Assembly (NCBI GenBank): GCA_008125075.1 | Contig: VLTH01000002.1 | Location: forward strand, 1,905,451 to 1,969,450 | Direction: 5' to 3' | From: Acetivibrio alkalicellulosi | Lineage (GTDB): Bacteria; Bacillota; Clostridia; Acetivibrionales; Acetivibrionaceae | Length of the DNA stretch: 64,000 nt | Shown here: positions 34,722 through 43,970 of the stretch, one piece after another | Layout: each line of letters starts with the position of its first letter | How positions within the stretch are numbered: position 1 is the stretch's first letter | Program-made: the position numbers and the translations under genes | Notes under the pieces: generated by a model | What the model was told of the DNA's origin: nothing | What the model saw: the letters and a program-made list of their open reading frames with translations, nothing else | Databases searched by the model: none

Positions 34722-34808
34722 TTACACTAAAACACCATTGTTTGAGGTAGGATTTATAATAACTGATATAGAATGAAAACGCAAAGACATATTTACATAT
34801 TTAAACAT
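34722..34808 (-). CDS. 28-residue leader peptide of the ABC exporter attenuator
   Basis: A short frame from the ATG at 34808 to the TAA at 34724-34722, with an excellent ribosome site (AAAGGAGG, 8 bases before the ATG). It starts MFKYVNMSLRF and ends NNGVLV. Too short to be a usual gene, it stands between the promoter (34853-34881) and the hairpins H1/H2. The role would be to act as a sensor for slowed translation; the sequence shows no run of one amino acid, which favours an antibiotic or ribosome-stress signal over amino-acid starvation. Confidence 0.72.
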   Translation of the reverse strand: MFKYVNMSLRFHSISVIINPTSNNGVLV

Positions 34809-34852
34809 ATTTCCTACCTCCTTTCATTATAATAAAAAACTCTGTATGTAAT

Positions 34853-34881
34853 ATAGTAGTATATAATTGTTCACATGTCAA
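34853..34881 (-). promoter_or_regulatory. Promoter of the leader peptide-ABC exporter unit
   Basis: TTGACA (34881-34876), exactly 17 bases, TACTAT (34858-34853) on the minus strand. ATTGTT and AACAAT half-sites flank the -35 and may be an operator. Confidence 0.7.
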
Positions 34882-34946
34882 GATCTGTAACAATTTTTTT
34901 GTTGTTTTTTTATACACTTTTTATTATGCAACTAAACAAGTCTTCC

Positions 34947-35168
34947 TTATGGCGCCGATCTTCCTGTTATATCCTCTATATGGCTACCAGAATCAATTTC
35001 AGTATTTGCTTCACTTTCCCATATGTTACTTAAGATATCTTTTACAAATCCAATTATAACACCTCTAAAAATCAAAGCAATTCCAACTAAAACAGCAATA
35101 ATTATTACAATTTCAACTGTTCCAAGTCCATCCTCTTCCATAATAAAATCTCTCATTAACTTTAACAT
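34947..35168 (-). CDS. flp: Flp1-type type IVb pilin
   Basis: 73 residues from the ATG at 35168 (GAGGAGAT about nine bases upstream; the GTG at 35177 is too close to it). Short leader, then DGLGTVEIVIIIAVLVGIALIF: the prepilin G-x4-E type site (cleavage after Gly) followed by the hydrophobic helix typical of Flp1 pilins. The tail is acidic (SEANTEIDSGSHIED). Last gene of the second tad locus. No prepilin peptidase (TadV) is in the window. Confidence 0.85.
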   Translation of the reverse strand: MLKLMRDFIMEEDGLGTVEIVIIIAVLVGIALIFRGVIIGFVKDILSNIWESEANTEIDSGSHIEDITGRSAP

Positions 35169-35187
35169 ATTTTTCACATCTCCTCTC

Positions 35188-36054
35188 TCAAACTACGCCA
35201 CTCATAGCTAAAACTGCTGGTGTTGCAACAATTAAAAGCACTGCCAAAAACATTATCATCATAGGAAAGAGCATCTTTGTTGACGCCTCTTCACCAAGCC
35301 TTTTTGCAGCACTTTTTCTCATCTCCCAACAATCTGCCCCCTGTACTCTTAGTATTGAAACTAATTGTGCATTGCCTTTTCTTAGATTTTGCAATATTAC
35401 TGCTACAAACTTTGTTATCTCAGGTATCCTGCATCTCTTAGCAAAATCTTCGTACGCCATAGCTTCAGCCTTTCCTGCCCTTATATCTGCTATTACATAC
35501 TCTAATTCCTCATATAAAACCGTGTCTTTTTTGTTATCAATCACTATTTTTTCCCATGCTTTTAGTATAGTCATTCCAGCGTTTATAAGAAGAGTAAGTT
35601 TGTTTACAAAGTCAGGAAAATCCAATTGTATACTCTGCTTTCTCAATTTTAATTTGTTGTCTAATTCTTTATCGGTAAAATATGCTAATGCAATAAGTAA
35701 AAATAATGCAAATACAATATACTCTATATTCACCTCCCCCATTGCAGCCCCTATAAAGGACGTTATTAGCATCATGAATAGAATAAAAGATATTTTATTT
35801 GCCCAATGTATCTGAAGATAAAAAAATGAATACTTTGCCCCCTTTAAATCTGAAATCTTTCTTTGCAGTCTTCTGTCGTATTTACTTATGTACTTATAAT
35901 TAATCTTGTCCAATATAAAAAGACCAATTGGTATTAAATCCTTAAGTTTGTATTCCTTTTTATCAAGAACTTCTATATACTCTGTATACTTGTTTTTTGA
36001 TAGTAAATATAAGATTAGAAAGACAACCAAAATACTAATAAACGAAATAATCAT
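35188..36054 (-). CDS. tadC: TadC-like (T2SSF) pilus platform protein
   Basis: 288 residues: N-terminal transmembrane helix, a basic stretch, a helix pair about 85-130, and the T2SSF core with FPDFVNKLTLLINAGMTILKAWE and KAEAMAYEDFAKR, then a C-terminal transmembrane pair ending LLIVATPAVLAMSGVV. The GMTI..A..L pattern is typical of TadC. Gap of 16 bp to the TadB-like gene upstream and 19 bp to the pilin downstream. Confidence 0.88.
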   Translation of the reverse strand: MIISFISILVVFLILYLLSKNKYTEYIEVLDKKEYKLKDLIPIGLFILDKINYKYISKYDRRLQRKISDLKGAKYSFFYLQIHWANKISFILFMMLITSFIGAAMGEVNIEYIVFALFLLIALAYFTDKELDNKLKLRKQSIQLDFPDFVNKLTLLINAGMTILKAWEKIVIDNKKDTVLYEELEYVIADIRAGKAEAMAYEDFAKRCRIPEITKFVAVILQNLRKGNAQLVSILRVQGADCWEMRKSAAKRLGEEASTKMLFPMMIMFLAVLLIVATPAVLAMSGVV

Positions 36055-36070
36055 AGCTTCTCCTAACCTC

Positions 36071-36865
36071 CTACACTTTTATTGACATTATTTTCTTTCC
36101 GATAAAGTAACCTAATGCAATTAAAACAATTGCAATTGACATAACAACCCTGCCTATAGGCCTGTCAAAAATAGGCTCCATATAGTCATATGAACTGGTA
36201 GTTAAAAGTACTATCATAAGAATTGGCATTATCGACATAACTTTTTGCTCAAAAATCTTTGCCGAGAGCATGGTATGTATTTCTTCTTTTATTTCAATCT
36301 TGTCATTTATTATATTTGAAGTATTTTTAATTACCTCAATAAGATTTCCACCTGTTCTCTTACATGTCTTAAATACATCGTTAAAGTTTTGAATATCTTC
36401 AAGACCAGATCTTACTGCAAAATCCTCTAATGCTGATTCAACAGTCTCATTCATTTCTATCTTTCGAACAATATATTCCACTTCTTTTATAATATATGTT
36501 TCGGCATTTGGATATAAAATACTAAGATCTTTTAAAACTTCTCTAAAGGAAGACTCAATTGATCGACCTGCATTTAATGAAGATGAAAGAGAATAAAGCA
36601 TGTCTTTAAACTGTAAATTGAGCTCATTTTTTCTCTTTTCTATTATATCTTTGGTCTTTATTTTAGGATAAAATAAAGCAAATGGAGTAATCAATAAGGA
36701 CAAAATTATATTATGATAAAAAATCATACCCATTGCAAATAGCATTGCTCCCGCAAACAAAACATATAGTAACTTTTCTTTTTTTGACATCACATATACA
36801 TCGTATTTTGTAAGGGTAGTTGAAGAATTTCCTTCTCTGTTTTCAACAGCATAAGATATATTCAT
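36071..36865 (-). CDS. tadB: TadB-like (T2SSF) pilus platform protein
   Basis: 264 residues: transmembrane pair near residues 33-65, then a T2SSF core with FKDMLYSLSSSLNAGRSIE and FNDVFKTCKRTGGNLIEVI, and a C-terminal transmembrane pair (about 205-262). Start has AAGGAGGTGAG. It lies 12 bp after tadA and before tadC, the classical tadA-tadB-tadC order. It is shorter than usual at the N-terminus relative to TadB of proteobacteria. Confidence 0.88.
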   Translation of the reverse strand: MNISYAVENREGNSSTTLTKYDVYVMSKKEKLLYVLFAGAMLFAMGMIFYHNIILSLLITPFALFYPKIKTKDIIEKRKNELNLQFKDMLYSLSSSLNAGRSIESSFREVLKDLSILYPNAETYIIKEVEYIVRKIEMNETVESALEDFAVRSGLEDIQNFNDVFKTCKRTGGNLIEVIKNTSNIINDKIEIKEEIHTMLSAKIFEQKVMSIMPILMIVLLTTSSYDYMEPIFDRPIGRVVMSIAIVLIALGYFIGKKIMSIKV

Positions 36866-36877
36866 TTGCTCACCTCC

Positions 36878-38116
36878 TTAGAACTCACATTTAATACCTG
36901 CCATTTTAAACTTTAATGTATGTGTCATTTTATTTTCTGTTCTTTTTAATTTTCCAACAACCTTTTTGTCCTCAGTTTCTCCCTCTTCCTCAAATGTAAA
37001 TAGAGGGTTTAATACTATTTCTCCATTTTTATAGTGGGCAATTTCTGATATCTCTAAAATCTTTCTGGACTTATCCCTTATTCTACCAAGATGTACCAAG
37101 ATATCAATTGCAGATGCAATTTGTTTTCTGATTGCATCAAGTGGAATAGACGCTCCACACAACACCATTGTTTCAAGCCTGCTTAGCATATCCTTAGTGG
37201 AATTAGCATGGCCAGTTGAAAGAGAGCCATCATGTCCTGTATTCATAGCCTGAAGCATATCTAGAGCTTCTGCACCTCTAACTTCTCCCACTATAATTCT
37301 CTCAGGTCTCATTCTAAGAGATGATTTTATAAGATCTCTAATAGTGATTTCTCCCTTTCCTTCTACATTTGCATTTCTAGTTTCCATTTTGACAATGTTT
37401 TCTATTTCCATAATTTGAAGTTCCGCTGAGTCTTCTATTGTAATAATCCTCTCATCTTTTGGAATAAAATTAGAAAGGGCATTTAGAAAAGTTGTTTTTC
37501 CAGATCCTGTGCCTCCGCAAACAAATATATTATACTTTGCTACTACCATAAGCCTTAAAGCATCTGCCGCTTCCTGACTTATAGATCCAAATCTTAATAA
37601 ATCTTCAACTGTAATTGGTTTTTCGGGAAACTTTCTTATTGTCATAATAGGGCCATTTAAAGCAATAGGAGGCAATACCACATTTACCCTAGAACCGTCT
37701 AGAAGTCTTGCATCAACAACCGGAGAAGATTCATTTACCGTTCTATTAACCTTTGAAACAATTGACTGAATAACATCTTCTAATTTTTGAGCACTTTCAA
37801 AACGTGCATCTAAGCGAAAAGTTTTCCCATTTTTCTCAATGAAAATATTATCAGGACCATTTATCATTATCTCGGTAACAGTTTTGTCTTCAATTAATGG
37901 TTGGAGTATATCAAGTCTTCTCATTGCATTAAAAACTCCATTTATAATGTTCTGTTTTTCTTTAATGCCAAGATATAATTCTTTAGACTTTTCAAAAACT
38001 ATATTTGTTATTAAATCTTTCATTTCTTCATCTAGTATTTCTTTTCTAAGGTCAACACTATCGCTGACTATCCTTTTTATTTCATTTATAAGCTCATCTC
38101 TGTTATAAGGTTTCAA
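36878..38116 (-). CDS. tadA: TadA/CpaF-family pilus assembly ATPase (canonical)
   Basis: 412 residues, TTG start with GGAGGTGAG. It has the complete set: VTEIMINGPDNIFIEKNGK, Walker A GGTGSGKTT, Asp box IITIEDSAEL, Walker B IIVGEVRGAEALDML and His box TGHDGSLSTGHANS. It powers Tad pilus extension by acting on TadB/TadC. It is much closer to the family norm than the ATPase at 18389-19858, so the window holds two independent tad systems. Confidence 0.95.
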   Translation of the reverse strand: MKPYNRDELINEIKRIVSDSVDLRKEILDEEMKDLITNIVFEKSKELYLGIKEKQNIINGVFNAMRRLDILQPLIEDKTVTEIMINGPDNIFIEKNGKTFRLDARFESAQKLEDVIQSIVSKVNRTVNESSPVVDARLLDGSRVNVVLPPIALNGPIMTIRKFPEKPITVEDLLRFGSISQEAADALRLMVVAKYNIFVCGGTGSGKTTFLNALSNFIPKDERIITIEDSAELQIMEIENIVKMETRNANVEGKGEITIRDLIKSSLRMRPERIIVGEVRGAEALDMLQAMNTGHDGSLSTGHANSTKDMLSRLETMVLCGASIPLDAIRKQIASAIDILVHLGRIRDKSRKILEISEIAHYKNGEIVLNPLFTFEEEGETEDKKVVGKLKRTENKMTHTLKFKMAGIKCEF

Positions 38117-38161
38117 TAAAACTCACCTCCAACCACTGACCCGTATTTAATCTATTTTTTC

Positions 38162-39223
38162 TCATATATTTATACTAAATAAACCTGCCAATTCTTTTAT
38201 ATCAAAAGGTTGCGGAAAAATTGGTATTTTACACATGTACTCACCCATATTTAATGATTCTATTTTAAAATCAGATTGACCATCCCACTTATTAACAACA
38301 ACTTTTGCTTTATTTGTTATGTCTAAAGAATTTTTTGCATTCAATATTTTAAATTCCTTATTTAGTAAGCTAGCTTTTATTTCTGAAAGCCTATCTTGTG
38401 AAAAAACAAGCAATACTTCATTACAACACTCAAGAATAGAAATATTTTCATGGTCAAAATTACTTGACATATCCACAAAAATAAAATCATAACACCCTGA
38501 CATTTTTAGATGTGATATAAGTCGCTTTAACTCTTCTCCTGTAATTTCCTCCATTTCAAGCGCACTATCTGGGGGAGTAAAATAGTGAATATTTGTCTCC
38601 TCATCAATAAGTTTTGCTCCTTCTATTTTAATACCTGGATTTTTGTTATTTTCCTTTAAATAAAATAATACTTTAGATAAGTTTTGAACACTGTCACAGT
38701 TAAAAAACAATGGTGTTGATTGAATACTTTCTAAATTTAAATAAAACACACTAAAACCCTTTAAAGCATATTGTATGCTTGCACTTACTGCAACTGTAGT
38801 TTTACCCACACCTCCTACAGGAGAGTATACAGCAATTACTTTTGCCTGTTTGCTTCCTGATGCTAAATATATTTCATTAGAATTTTTTTCAGAAAATATA
38901 TCTAATATATTGCTGACAAACCTTTCTGCATGCTGATACTTATTAACACATTCATAATCTTTAGAGTTAGATGCAATATTTCCAGATGTCAACAATATAA
39001 TTACCTCTGCCTTATTTTCAGGTATAGAATTTGACATCATTGATGGACTAATTAGTAGAACATCTACTTTTTTAGTTGTATCATTTAAATAATTAATTAG
39101 AATTTCCTGTTTTGTAAATGAATTAACTTGAAATTTATGAGAATGTTCGCTCATTAAATAGTTTACTATTCTTTCAACATACTCCTCATCGGTGTCTGCA
39201 ATAACTAAAGTTATTCTTCCCAT
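38162..39223 (-). CDS. cpaE: CpaE-like receiver/ParA pilus-positioning ATPase
   Basis: 353 residues from the ATG at 39223 (GGAGGA six bases upstream; the ATG at 39229 is too close). Receiver-like domain 1-110, then a ParA/MinD domain with Walker A YSPVGGVGKTTVAVSAS, which keeps the catalytic Lys of the P-loop, and the DFIFVDMSSNFDHE segment. First gene of the second tad locus. Contrast with the two ParA-fold proteins of the first locus, which have lost the P-loop Lys. Confidence 0.85.
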   Translation of the reverse strand: MGRITLVIADTDEEYVERIVNYLMSEHSHKFQVNSFTKQEILINYLNDTTKKVDVLLISPSMMSNSIPENKAEVIILLTSGNIASNSKDYECVNKYQHAERFVSNILDIFSEKNSNEIYLASGSKQAKVIAVYSPVGGVGKTTVAVSASIQYALKGFSVFYLNLESIQSTPLFFNCDSVQNLSKVLFYLKENNKNPGIKIEGAKLIDEETNIHYFTPPDSALEMEEITGEELKRLISHLKMSGCYDFIFVDMSSNFDHENISILECCNEVLLVFSQDRLSEIKASLLNKEFKILNAKNSLDITNKAKVVVNKWDGQSDFKIESLNMGEYMCKIPIFPQPFDIKELAGLFSINI

Positions 39224-39681
39224 TCCCATTCCTCCAATTATTTTAGATTAAAAAAAGAAATGCACAAAAATAAATAGATAATTATTTAGTTTTTAAAACT
39301 TACTGTAGATCTATTAGATGCTTAATAAAAGCTAGAAATATTAAGACACTTATCATATAAGAATTTCTTTGGTAAAATGAAATATAAAAAGCTTTAAAAT
39401 AAAAACTCCTAATATTATTATATTTTCTTAAGCAAGAATTGTCAATTAATATTTGATATTGGGGTGCGTGTAATAAACATGAAGAAAAATATTCCAGAAA
39501 CTCAAGTTGCGTAGTCTTCCACTACAGTATCCGAATGTTTTATTATTCTAACATTTGATTAAAATGTATATATTTTCTTATAGCCTATTATTTAATTATT
39601 TTAAATTAAGTGTAGAAATAAAATCATTTTATGGTATAATTGATAGAATGAATTGGAACTAAGGAATGGTGATTTGTTTAT
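39224..39681. other. Divergent intergenic region between cpaE and the K+ transporter
   Basis: 458 bp of AT-rich DNA. It contains dispersed repeat copy 3 and, near 39630-39638, an extended -10 (TGGTATAAT) that is the likely promoter of the KtrB-like gene. No c-di-AMP (ydaO) riboswitch-like structure was seen before the K+ transporter. Confidence 0.5.
39461..39517 (+). repeat. Dispersed intergenic repeat, copy 3
   Basis: GGGGTGCGTGTAATAAACAT, then GAAGAAAAATATTCCAGAAA and CTCAAGTTGCGTAGTCT: a near full-length copy. Confidence 0.8.
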
Positions 39682-41049
39682 ATGATTAAATTTCAATTTA
39701 GTGTTAAAAATAGAAGGTTATTTCAACTTGAACCTGCAAAGGTTATTGTACTAAGTTTTTTTGTAGTTATAATTATAGGGGCATTTTTACTTACTCTTCC
39801 CATCTCTTCAAATTCAAATGTTCCTAGAGCTGATTTTCTGACTGCGCTGTTTACTGCAACATCTGCTACCTGTGTAACAGGTCTTGTAGTTGTCGATACA
39901 GCTACACAGTGGTCTCTTTTTGGTCAGATTGTTATTTTGATACTCATTCAGATAGGTGCATTGGGGTTTGTAACATTTGCCACATTCTTTTCAATTTTAC
40001 TTGGTAGAAAAGTCGGACTTAAAACAATGATATTAGCTCAACAATCATTAAACGACTTTAGTTTTGAAGGAGTATTAAACCTTATAAAAAATGTTATACT
40101 AGCAACCTTCACAATTGAATTAGCAGGTGCCATTATTTTAGCAACAAGATTTGTTCCTAAGTATGGTTTAAGGGGCATATATATATCAATATTTCATTCC
40201 ATATCCTCTTTTTGTAATGCAGGTTTTGATATATTGGGAGGTTACCAAAGTCTTACAACTTTTAATAATGATCCTGTTGTTTTATATTCTACTGCTTTTC
40301 TTATAATCTTAGGTGGGCTAGGTTTTATTGTATGGAAAAACCTATGGGAATACAGGAAAGACAAAGAGCTTCTTCTTCATACCAAATTAGTTTTAGTACT
40401 TGTTGTATCTCTGCTAGCTTTTGGCACAGTTTTTTTCCTAATATCAGAATTCAATAACCCTTATACATTAGGAGGTCTTAATCTTCCTGGCAAAATAAAT
40501 GCAGCATTTTTTCAATCTGTAACCACAAGAACAGCAGGTTTTAATTCTATACCTATTGGTGATATGAAGGAAATATCTAAAGCAATATCTATATTACTAA
40601 TGTTTATAGGAGCAGCTCCAGGTTCTACTGGAGGCGGCGTTAAAGTAACTACTTTTGGAGTTATTATTGTGGCGATTTTATCACAAATTAAAGGTGTCGG
40701 ACATACTATCGTCTTTAAAAGAAAAGTTCCTTATCTATCAGTTACTAAATCTCTTGCAATATTAGGGCTCAGTGCCATGCTTATAATTATACTGACAACA
40801 ATACTACTAATTTTTGAAGATATAGCCTTTTTAGATGTTTTGTTTGAATCTGTTTCTGCATTTGGAACGGTGGGACTATCTGCAATAGGAACAAGTTCTT
40901 TAAAAAACATTAGTAGGGTATTTATCATTATCACAATGTTTCTTGGGAGAGTAGGTCCACTTTCCTTTGCTATAGCTATGACAATGAAAAATACAAAGAA
41001 AAAAAATCAGGATGTTGTATATCCTGAAGGAAAAATAATCGTGGGATAG
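39682..41049 (+). CDS. ktrB: KtrB/TrkH-family K+ uptake channel subunit
   Basis: 455 residues with four repeats of the M1-P-M2 channel fold. Filter-loop regions are visible: SATCVTGLVVVDT, SSFCNAGFDILGG, TTRTAGFNSIPIG and SAFGTVGLSAIGT, each with the conserved Gly. An intracellular 'gate' loop reads GAAPGSTGGGVKVTT. It imports K+ (usually Na+-coupled in KtrAB) under control of a cytosolic RCK ring. Both RCK genes lie just downstream but on the opposite strand (41107-42515). Ribosome site GGTGAT at a rather long spacing. Confidence 0.92.
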   Translation: MIKFQFSVKNRRLFQLEPAKVIVLSFFVVIIIGAFLLTLPISSNSNVPRADFLTALFTATSATCVTGLVVVDTATQWSLFGQIVILILIQIGALGFVTFATFFSILLGRKVGLKTMILAQQSLNDFSFEGVLNLIKNVILATFTIELAGAIILATRFVPKYGLRGIYISIFHSISSFCNAGFDILGGYQSLTTFNNDPVVLYSTAFLIILGGLGFIVWKNLWEYRKDKELLLHTKLVLVLVVSLLAFGTVFFLISEFNNPYTLGGLNLPGKINAAFFQSVTTRTAGFNSIPIGDMKEISKAISILLMFIGAAPGSTGGGVKVTTFGVIIVAILSQIKGVGHTIVFKRKVPYLSVTKSLAILGLSAMLIIILTTILLIFEDIAFLDVLFESVSAFGTVGLSAIGTSSLKNISRVFIIITMFLGRVGPLSFAIAMTMKNTKKKNQDVVYPEGKIIVG

Positions 41050-41106
41050 ATTTTTTAAGGAAGTAGTGGGTGTTATATTATTAGCGTTCCTAAGTATTAT
41101 TTAAAT

Positions 41107-41778
41107 TTACAAGTTACTATCTTTGCCTATAAAATAATTCTTAAGTTCTAGCTGATCTTTACTTGTTGAAACAGCAATAATATAGTCCCCTTCTTTTATA
41201 GCTGTAAAACCATTTGGTATAATAACCTCATCATCTCTTATTACAGAAATGAGTACACAGTCCTTTGGAATGTTTATATCTTTTAATGTTCTGTTACACA
41301 CAGGTGATTTACTGGTTATAAGAATTTCATTTAGCACAAGTTTTCCACTCTTTAGTCTCATTAGTGTCTTTATTCCTGTGTAGTCAACTTCTTGCTCAAT
41401 AAGGTCTGCAATAATTGAAGTACTACTCACTGCTATGTCTACTCCTAGCTTTTGAAACACTTCTATATTTTTAGGATTATTAACTCTTGCTATAGTCCTT
41501 TTTACACCAAAGTTCCTCTTTGCAAGCTGACATGCAATAAGATTATCCTCATCCTTACCTGTAACTGCAATAAATATATCGCACTTTTCAACTTCTACTT
41601 CTGAGAGTATATTAATATCTGTGCCGTCACCATTAATTACAGGTATATGAAGCTCGTTTGCTATTTTCCTACAAATGTCCTCTAGTGGCTCAATTATTGC
41701 AATTTTATGTTTGTATGGAAGAAGGGTTTTTACAAGATAGTATCCTAATTTACCTCCTCCTGTTATAACTATATACAT
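41107..41778 (-). CDS. RCK (TrkA/KtrA-like) K+ channel gating subunit
   Basis: 223 residues. N-terminal RCK_N Rossmann domain with nucleotide motif ITGGGKLGYYL (residues 4-14) and the acidic residue after strand 2 (IIEPLED), then RCK_C (about 135-218) with GDYIIAVSTSKDQL. It should bind NAD(H)/ATP and gate the KtrB-like channel next door; RCK_C is also a known c-di-AMP site in Firmicutes. About 120 bp separate it from the second RCK gene. The two are not close duplicates in sequence. Confidence 0.9.
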   Translation of the reverse strand: MYIVITGGGKLGYYLVKTLLPYKHKIAIIEPLEDICRKIANELHIPVINGDGTDINILSEVEVEKCDIFIAVTGKDEDNLIACQLAKRNFGVKRTIARVNNPKNIEVFQKLGVDIAVSSTSIIADLIEQEVDYTGIKTLMRLKSGKLVLNEILITSKSPVCNRTLKDINIPKDCVLISVIRDDEVIIPNGFTAIKEGDYIIAVSTSKDQLELKNYFIGKDSNL

Positions 41779-41900
41779 ATCAAACCTCCAAAACTAGTTA
41801 TGGAATGTCTGAAATATTACTTTCACTTTGTTCTAAGGCTGCTGATAAAACCCTTTGTATAATAGTAGTGTAAGTTATATTTTCATCGTTCCTATATTAA

Positions 41901-42515
41901 TTATATTCCCTTATTGGCAACTACCAAAACATCGGATCTCCCAAGTATAATTTTACCATCTGCAAAGTTAAATTCTCCCTCTCTAATAATTCCAAATATG
42001 AAGGTATCTTCATTTAGTTCAACAGAGTCAAGTCTTTTGCCTACAAATACATGGGGTACCTTTTCTTGTCTATAAAAAATAACGTCATTGCCAATTGTTT
42101 GTCTTGCTATATCCTTTTCACCAATCATCATAGACTTTATTATATCAACAGTAATATCTGTTGGGCAAATTGTTTTTAAACCAAACTGATGAAATACATA
42201 TTCCCTATCAGGATTGTATATCCTGGCTAATACTTTGGGCACTTTAAATATTTCCTTAGCAACCTGACAAACCATAATATTAACATTGTCATCAGGTGTA
42301 ACAGCTGCAACAGCATCAGCATTTTTGATTCCCGCTTGTTTTAAAACATCCTGATCAATTGGAACACCTGTAAGAGTTATACCATTAAACTCAGGATCTA
42401 AGAGCTTAAATGAATTGCTGTCACTATCAATTATAACAACATCGTGTCCTTCGTCTGATAAAACATGTGCAAATCTTGACCCCACTTTTCCACACCCAAT
42501 TATAATTACATGCAT
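41901..42515 (-). CDS. RCK (TrkA/KtrA-like) K+ channel gating subunit
   Basis: 204 residues from the ATG at 42515 (MHVIIIGCGKVG), with AGGAGG six bases upstream; a longer frame from 42548 lacks such a site. RCK_N motif IIGCGKVGSRFAHVL and VVIIDSDSNSF; the C-terminal part corresponds to RCK_C (SDVLVVANKG end). Two RCK subunits beside one KtrB-like channel may form a mixed ring, or one may serve a channel elsewhere. Confidence 0.9.
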   Translation of the reverse strand: MHVIIIGCGKVGSRFAHVLSDEGHDVVIIDSDSNSFKLLDPEFNGITLTGVPIDQDVLKQAGIKNADAVAAVTPDDNVNIMVCQVAKEIFKVPKVLARIYNPDREYVFHQFGLKTICPTDITVDIIKSMMIGEKDIARQTIGNDVIFYRQEKVPHVFVGKRLDSVELNEDTFIFGIIREGEFNFADGKIILGRSDVLVVANKGI

Positions 42516-42883
42516 TGCTTTCCTCCTGAATTTAGCTAAATTATTCAAGCTATGTTATAGCTTTCAGCATTATAATAATATAGGACTAGTTAATACTATA
42601 TATTCTATAACATTTACATTACTATTGTATACTACAGTTTATACTAGTTTAGTTCTAATATTATATATATATCACAATGACAATTGAATACTTTGATTTT
42701 ACTTATTATATATACTTATTTCTTATGTTTTCAACCTATTCCAAAATAATACCTATTAAATCATTAATTTACCTTTATATTTATTCTAAAAAAAATTTTT
42801 AAATAAATCAAACCATAAATTCCTATACATTATAAATTTGCTATTTAGGAAAACTATTATAATAACACAGAAAGGATGATTTC
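42516..42883. other. Divergent intergenic region, no gene seen
   Basis: 368 bp, extremely AT-rich, between the second RCK gene (minus) and the DUF421 gene (plus). Promoter elements of both must lie here, but none is distinctive. Only short dyads (ACTAGTTAATACT / GTTTATACTAGTTTA) stand out. Confidence 0.4.
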
Positions 42884-43573
42884 GTGATTGTATCTTTTTT
42901 AAGGACACTGATACTCTATTTGCTTGTTATTACCGTAATGAGAATAATGGGAAAACGTCAAATTGGTGAGCTACAGCCCTTTGAACTGGTTGTAGCTATT
43001 ATGATATCAGAACTTGCTGCTGTTCCAATGCAAAATACTGGAATTCCATTAATGAATGGTATTATTCCAATACTAACTCTTTTGATTGCACAAATAACCT
43101 TTTCATTTATAGGTTTAAAAAGCACAAAAGCAAGAGCAATTATTTGTGGTAGACCAAGTGTTTTAATTGAAAACGGTAAACTTAAAGAACCTGAACTTAG
43201 AAAAGAGATGTTTACTATAAATGACTTATTAGAACAACTAAGAATAAAAAATATACCAAATATTGCCGATGTAGAGTTTGCTATTTTAGAAACTAATGGG
43301 CAGTTAAGTATTATACCTAAATCTCAAAAAAGACCAGTAACCCCTGAGGATCTCAATATTAAAACTGCATACGAGGGAACTCCTCTTGATATAATTGTTG
43401 ACGGAAATATAAATAGAGATAATTTAAAAATTGCAAAATTGGATGAACATTGGATTAAAAATGAGCTTGAAAAATTTAAAATAAGTAATATAAAAGATGT
43501 GTTATTTGCAAGTCTTGACTCATCAGGAAATTTATATTTTCAACTTAAAGAAAAAAAAAGGAGGGAGCATTAA
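42884..43573 (+). CDS. DUF421 (YetF/YcaP-like) membrane protein
   Basis: 229 residues, GTG start with AAAGGATGAT. Three transmembrane helices in residues 1-75, including the diagnostic RIMGKRQIGELQPFELVVAIMISELAAVP, and then a soluble C-terminal domain with the ARAIICGRPSVLIENGKL segment. The family is membrane-bound and of unknown biochemical function, often stress- or spore-linked in Bacillus. The stop is directly followed by the DUF4363 gene, its standard partner. Confidence 0.92.
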   Translation: MIVSFLRTLILYLLVITVMRIMGKRQIGELQPFELVVAIMISELAAVPMQNTGIPLMNGIIPILTLLIAQITFSFIGLKSTKARAIICGRPSVLIENGKLKEPELRKEMFTINDLLEQLRIKNIPNIADVEFAILETNGQLSIIPKSQKRPVTPEDLNIKTAYEGTPLDIIVDGNINRDNLKIAKLDEHWIKNELEKFKISNIKDVLFASLDSSGNLYFQLKEKKRREH

Positions 43574-43963
43574 TTGCACACTTTTAAAGTATTAGCAAGT
43601 CTTACAATACTTGTTGTGTTAATAGTAACAGGTGCTTTTATCTCTTCACGAGTCTTACTTAGCTCTTCTCAGGAAATTGAAAATAAGATACTTGAAGTTG
43701 AAAAAAACATATATAAAAATGATTGGGATCTAGCAAAGCAAAATCTCTCTGTTATACTAGACAAATGGCCAAATGTAGAAAAAAAATGGAGTGTCTTGTT
43801 AGATCATTCGGACATTGATAATGTTTCAACTTCTATTTTCAGATTGTCAAAGTATTTAGAGTCTCAAAATTCTGACTTAGCACTATCTGAAATAGCCTAT
43901 CTTAAGCAATACCTTAAAAATATTTCACAAAGAGAAATACCATCTATTGAAAATATTTTTTGA
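43574..43963 (+). CDS. DUF4363 family protein
   Basis: 129 residues, TTG start directly after the TAA of the DUF421 gene; AAAGGAGGGAG lies six bases upstream. One N-terminal membrane helix (VLASLTILVVLIVTGAFI) followed by helices with the family pattern (DWDLAKQNLSVILDKWPNVEKKWSVLLDHSDID..S..I..L..YL). DUF421-DUF4363 pairs are common in Clostridia; biochemical role unknown. Confidence 0.88.
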   Translation: MHTFKVLASLTILVVLIVTGAFISSRVLLSSSQEIENKILEVEKNIYKNDWDLAKQNLSVILDKWPNVEKKWSVLLDHSDIDNVSTSIFRLSKYLESQNSDLALSEIAYLKQYLKNISQREIPSIENIF

Positions 43964-43970
43964 ATACTGT

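Noticed and set aside
39224-39681. c-di-AMP riboswitch before the K+ transporter
   Set aside because: This is a common control of ktr genes, but the leader is AT-rich and shows none of the conserved ydaO-type motifs.
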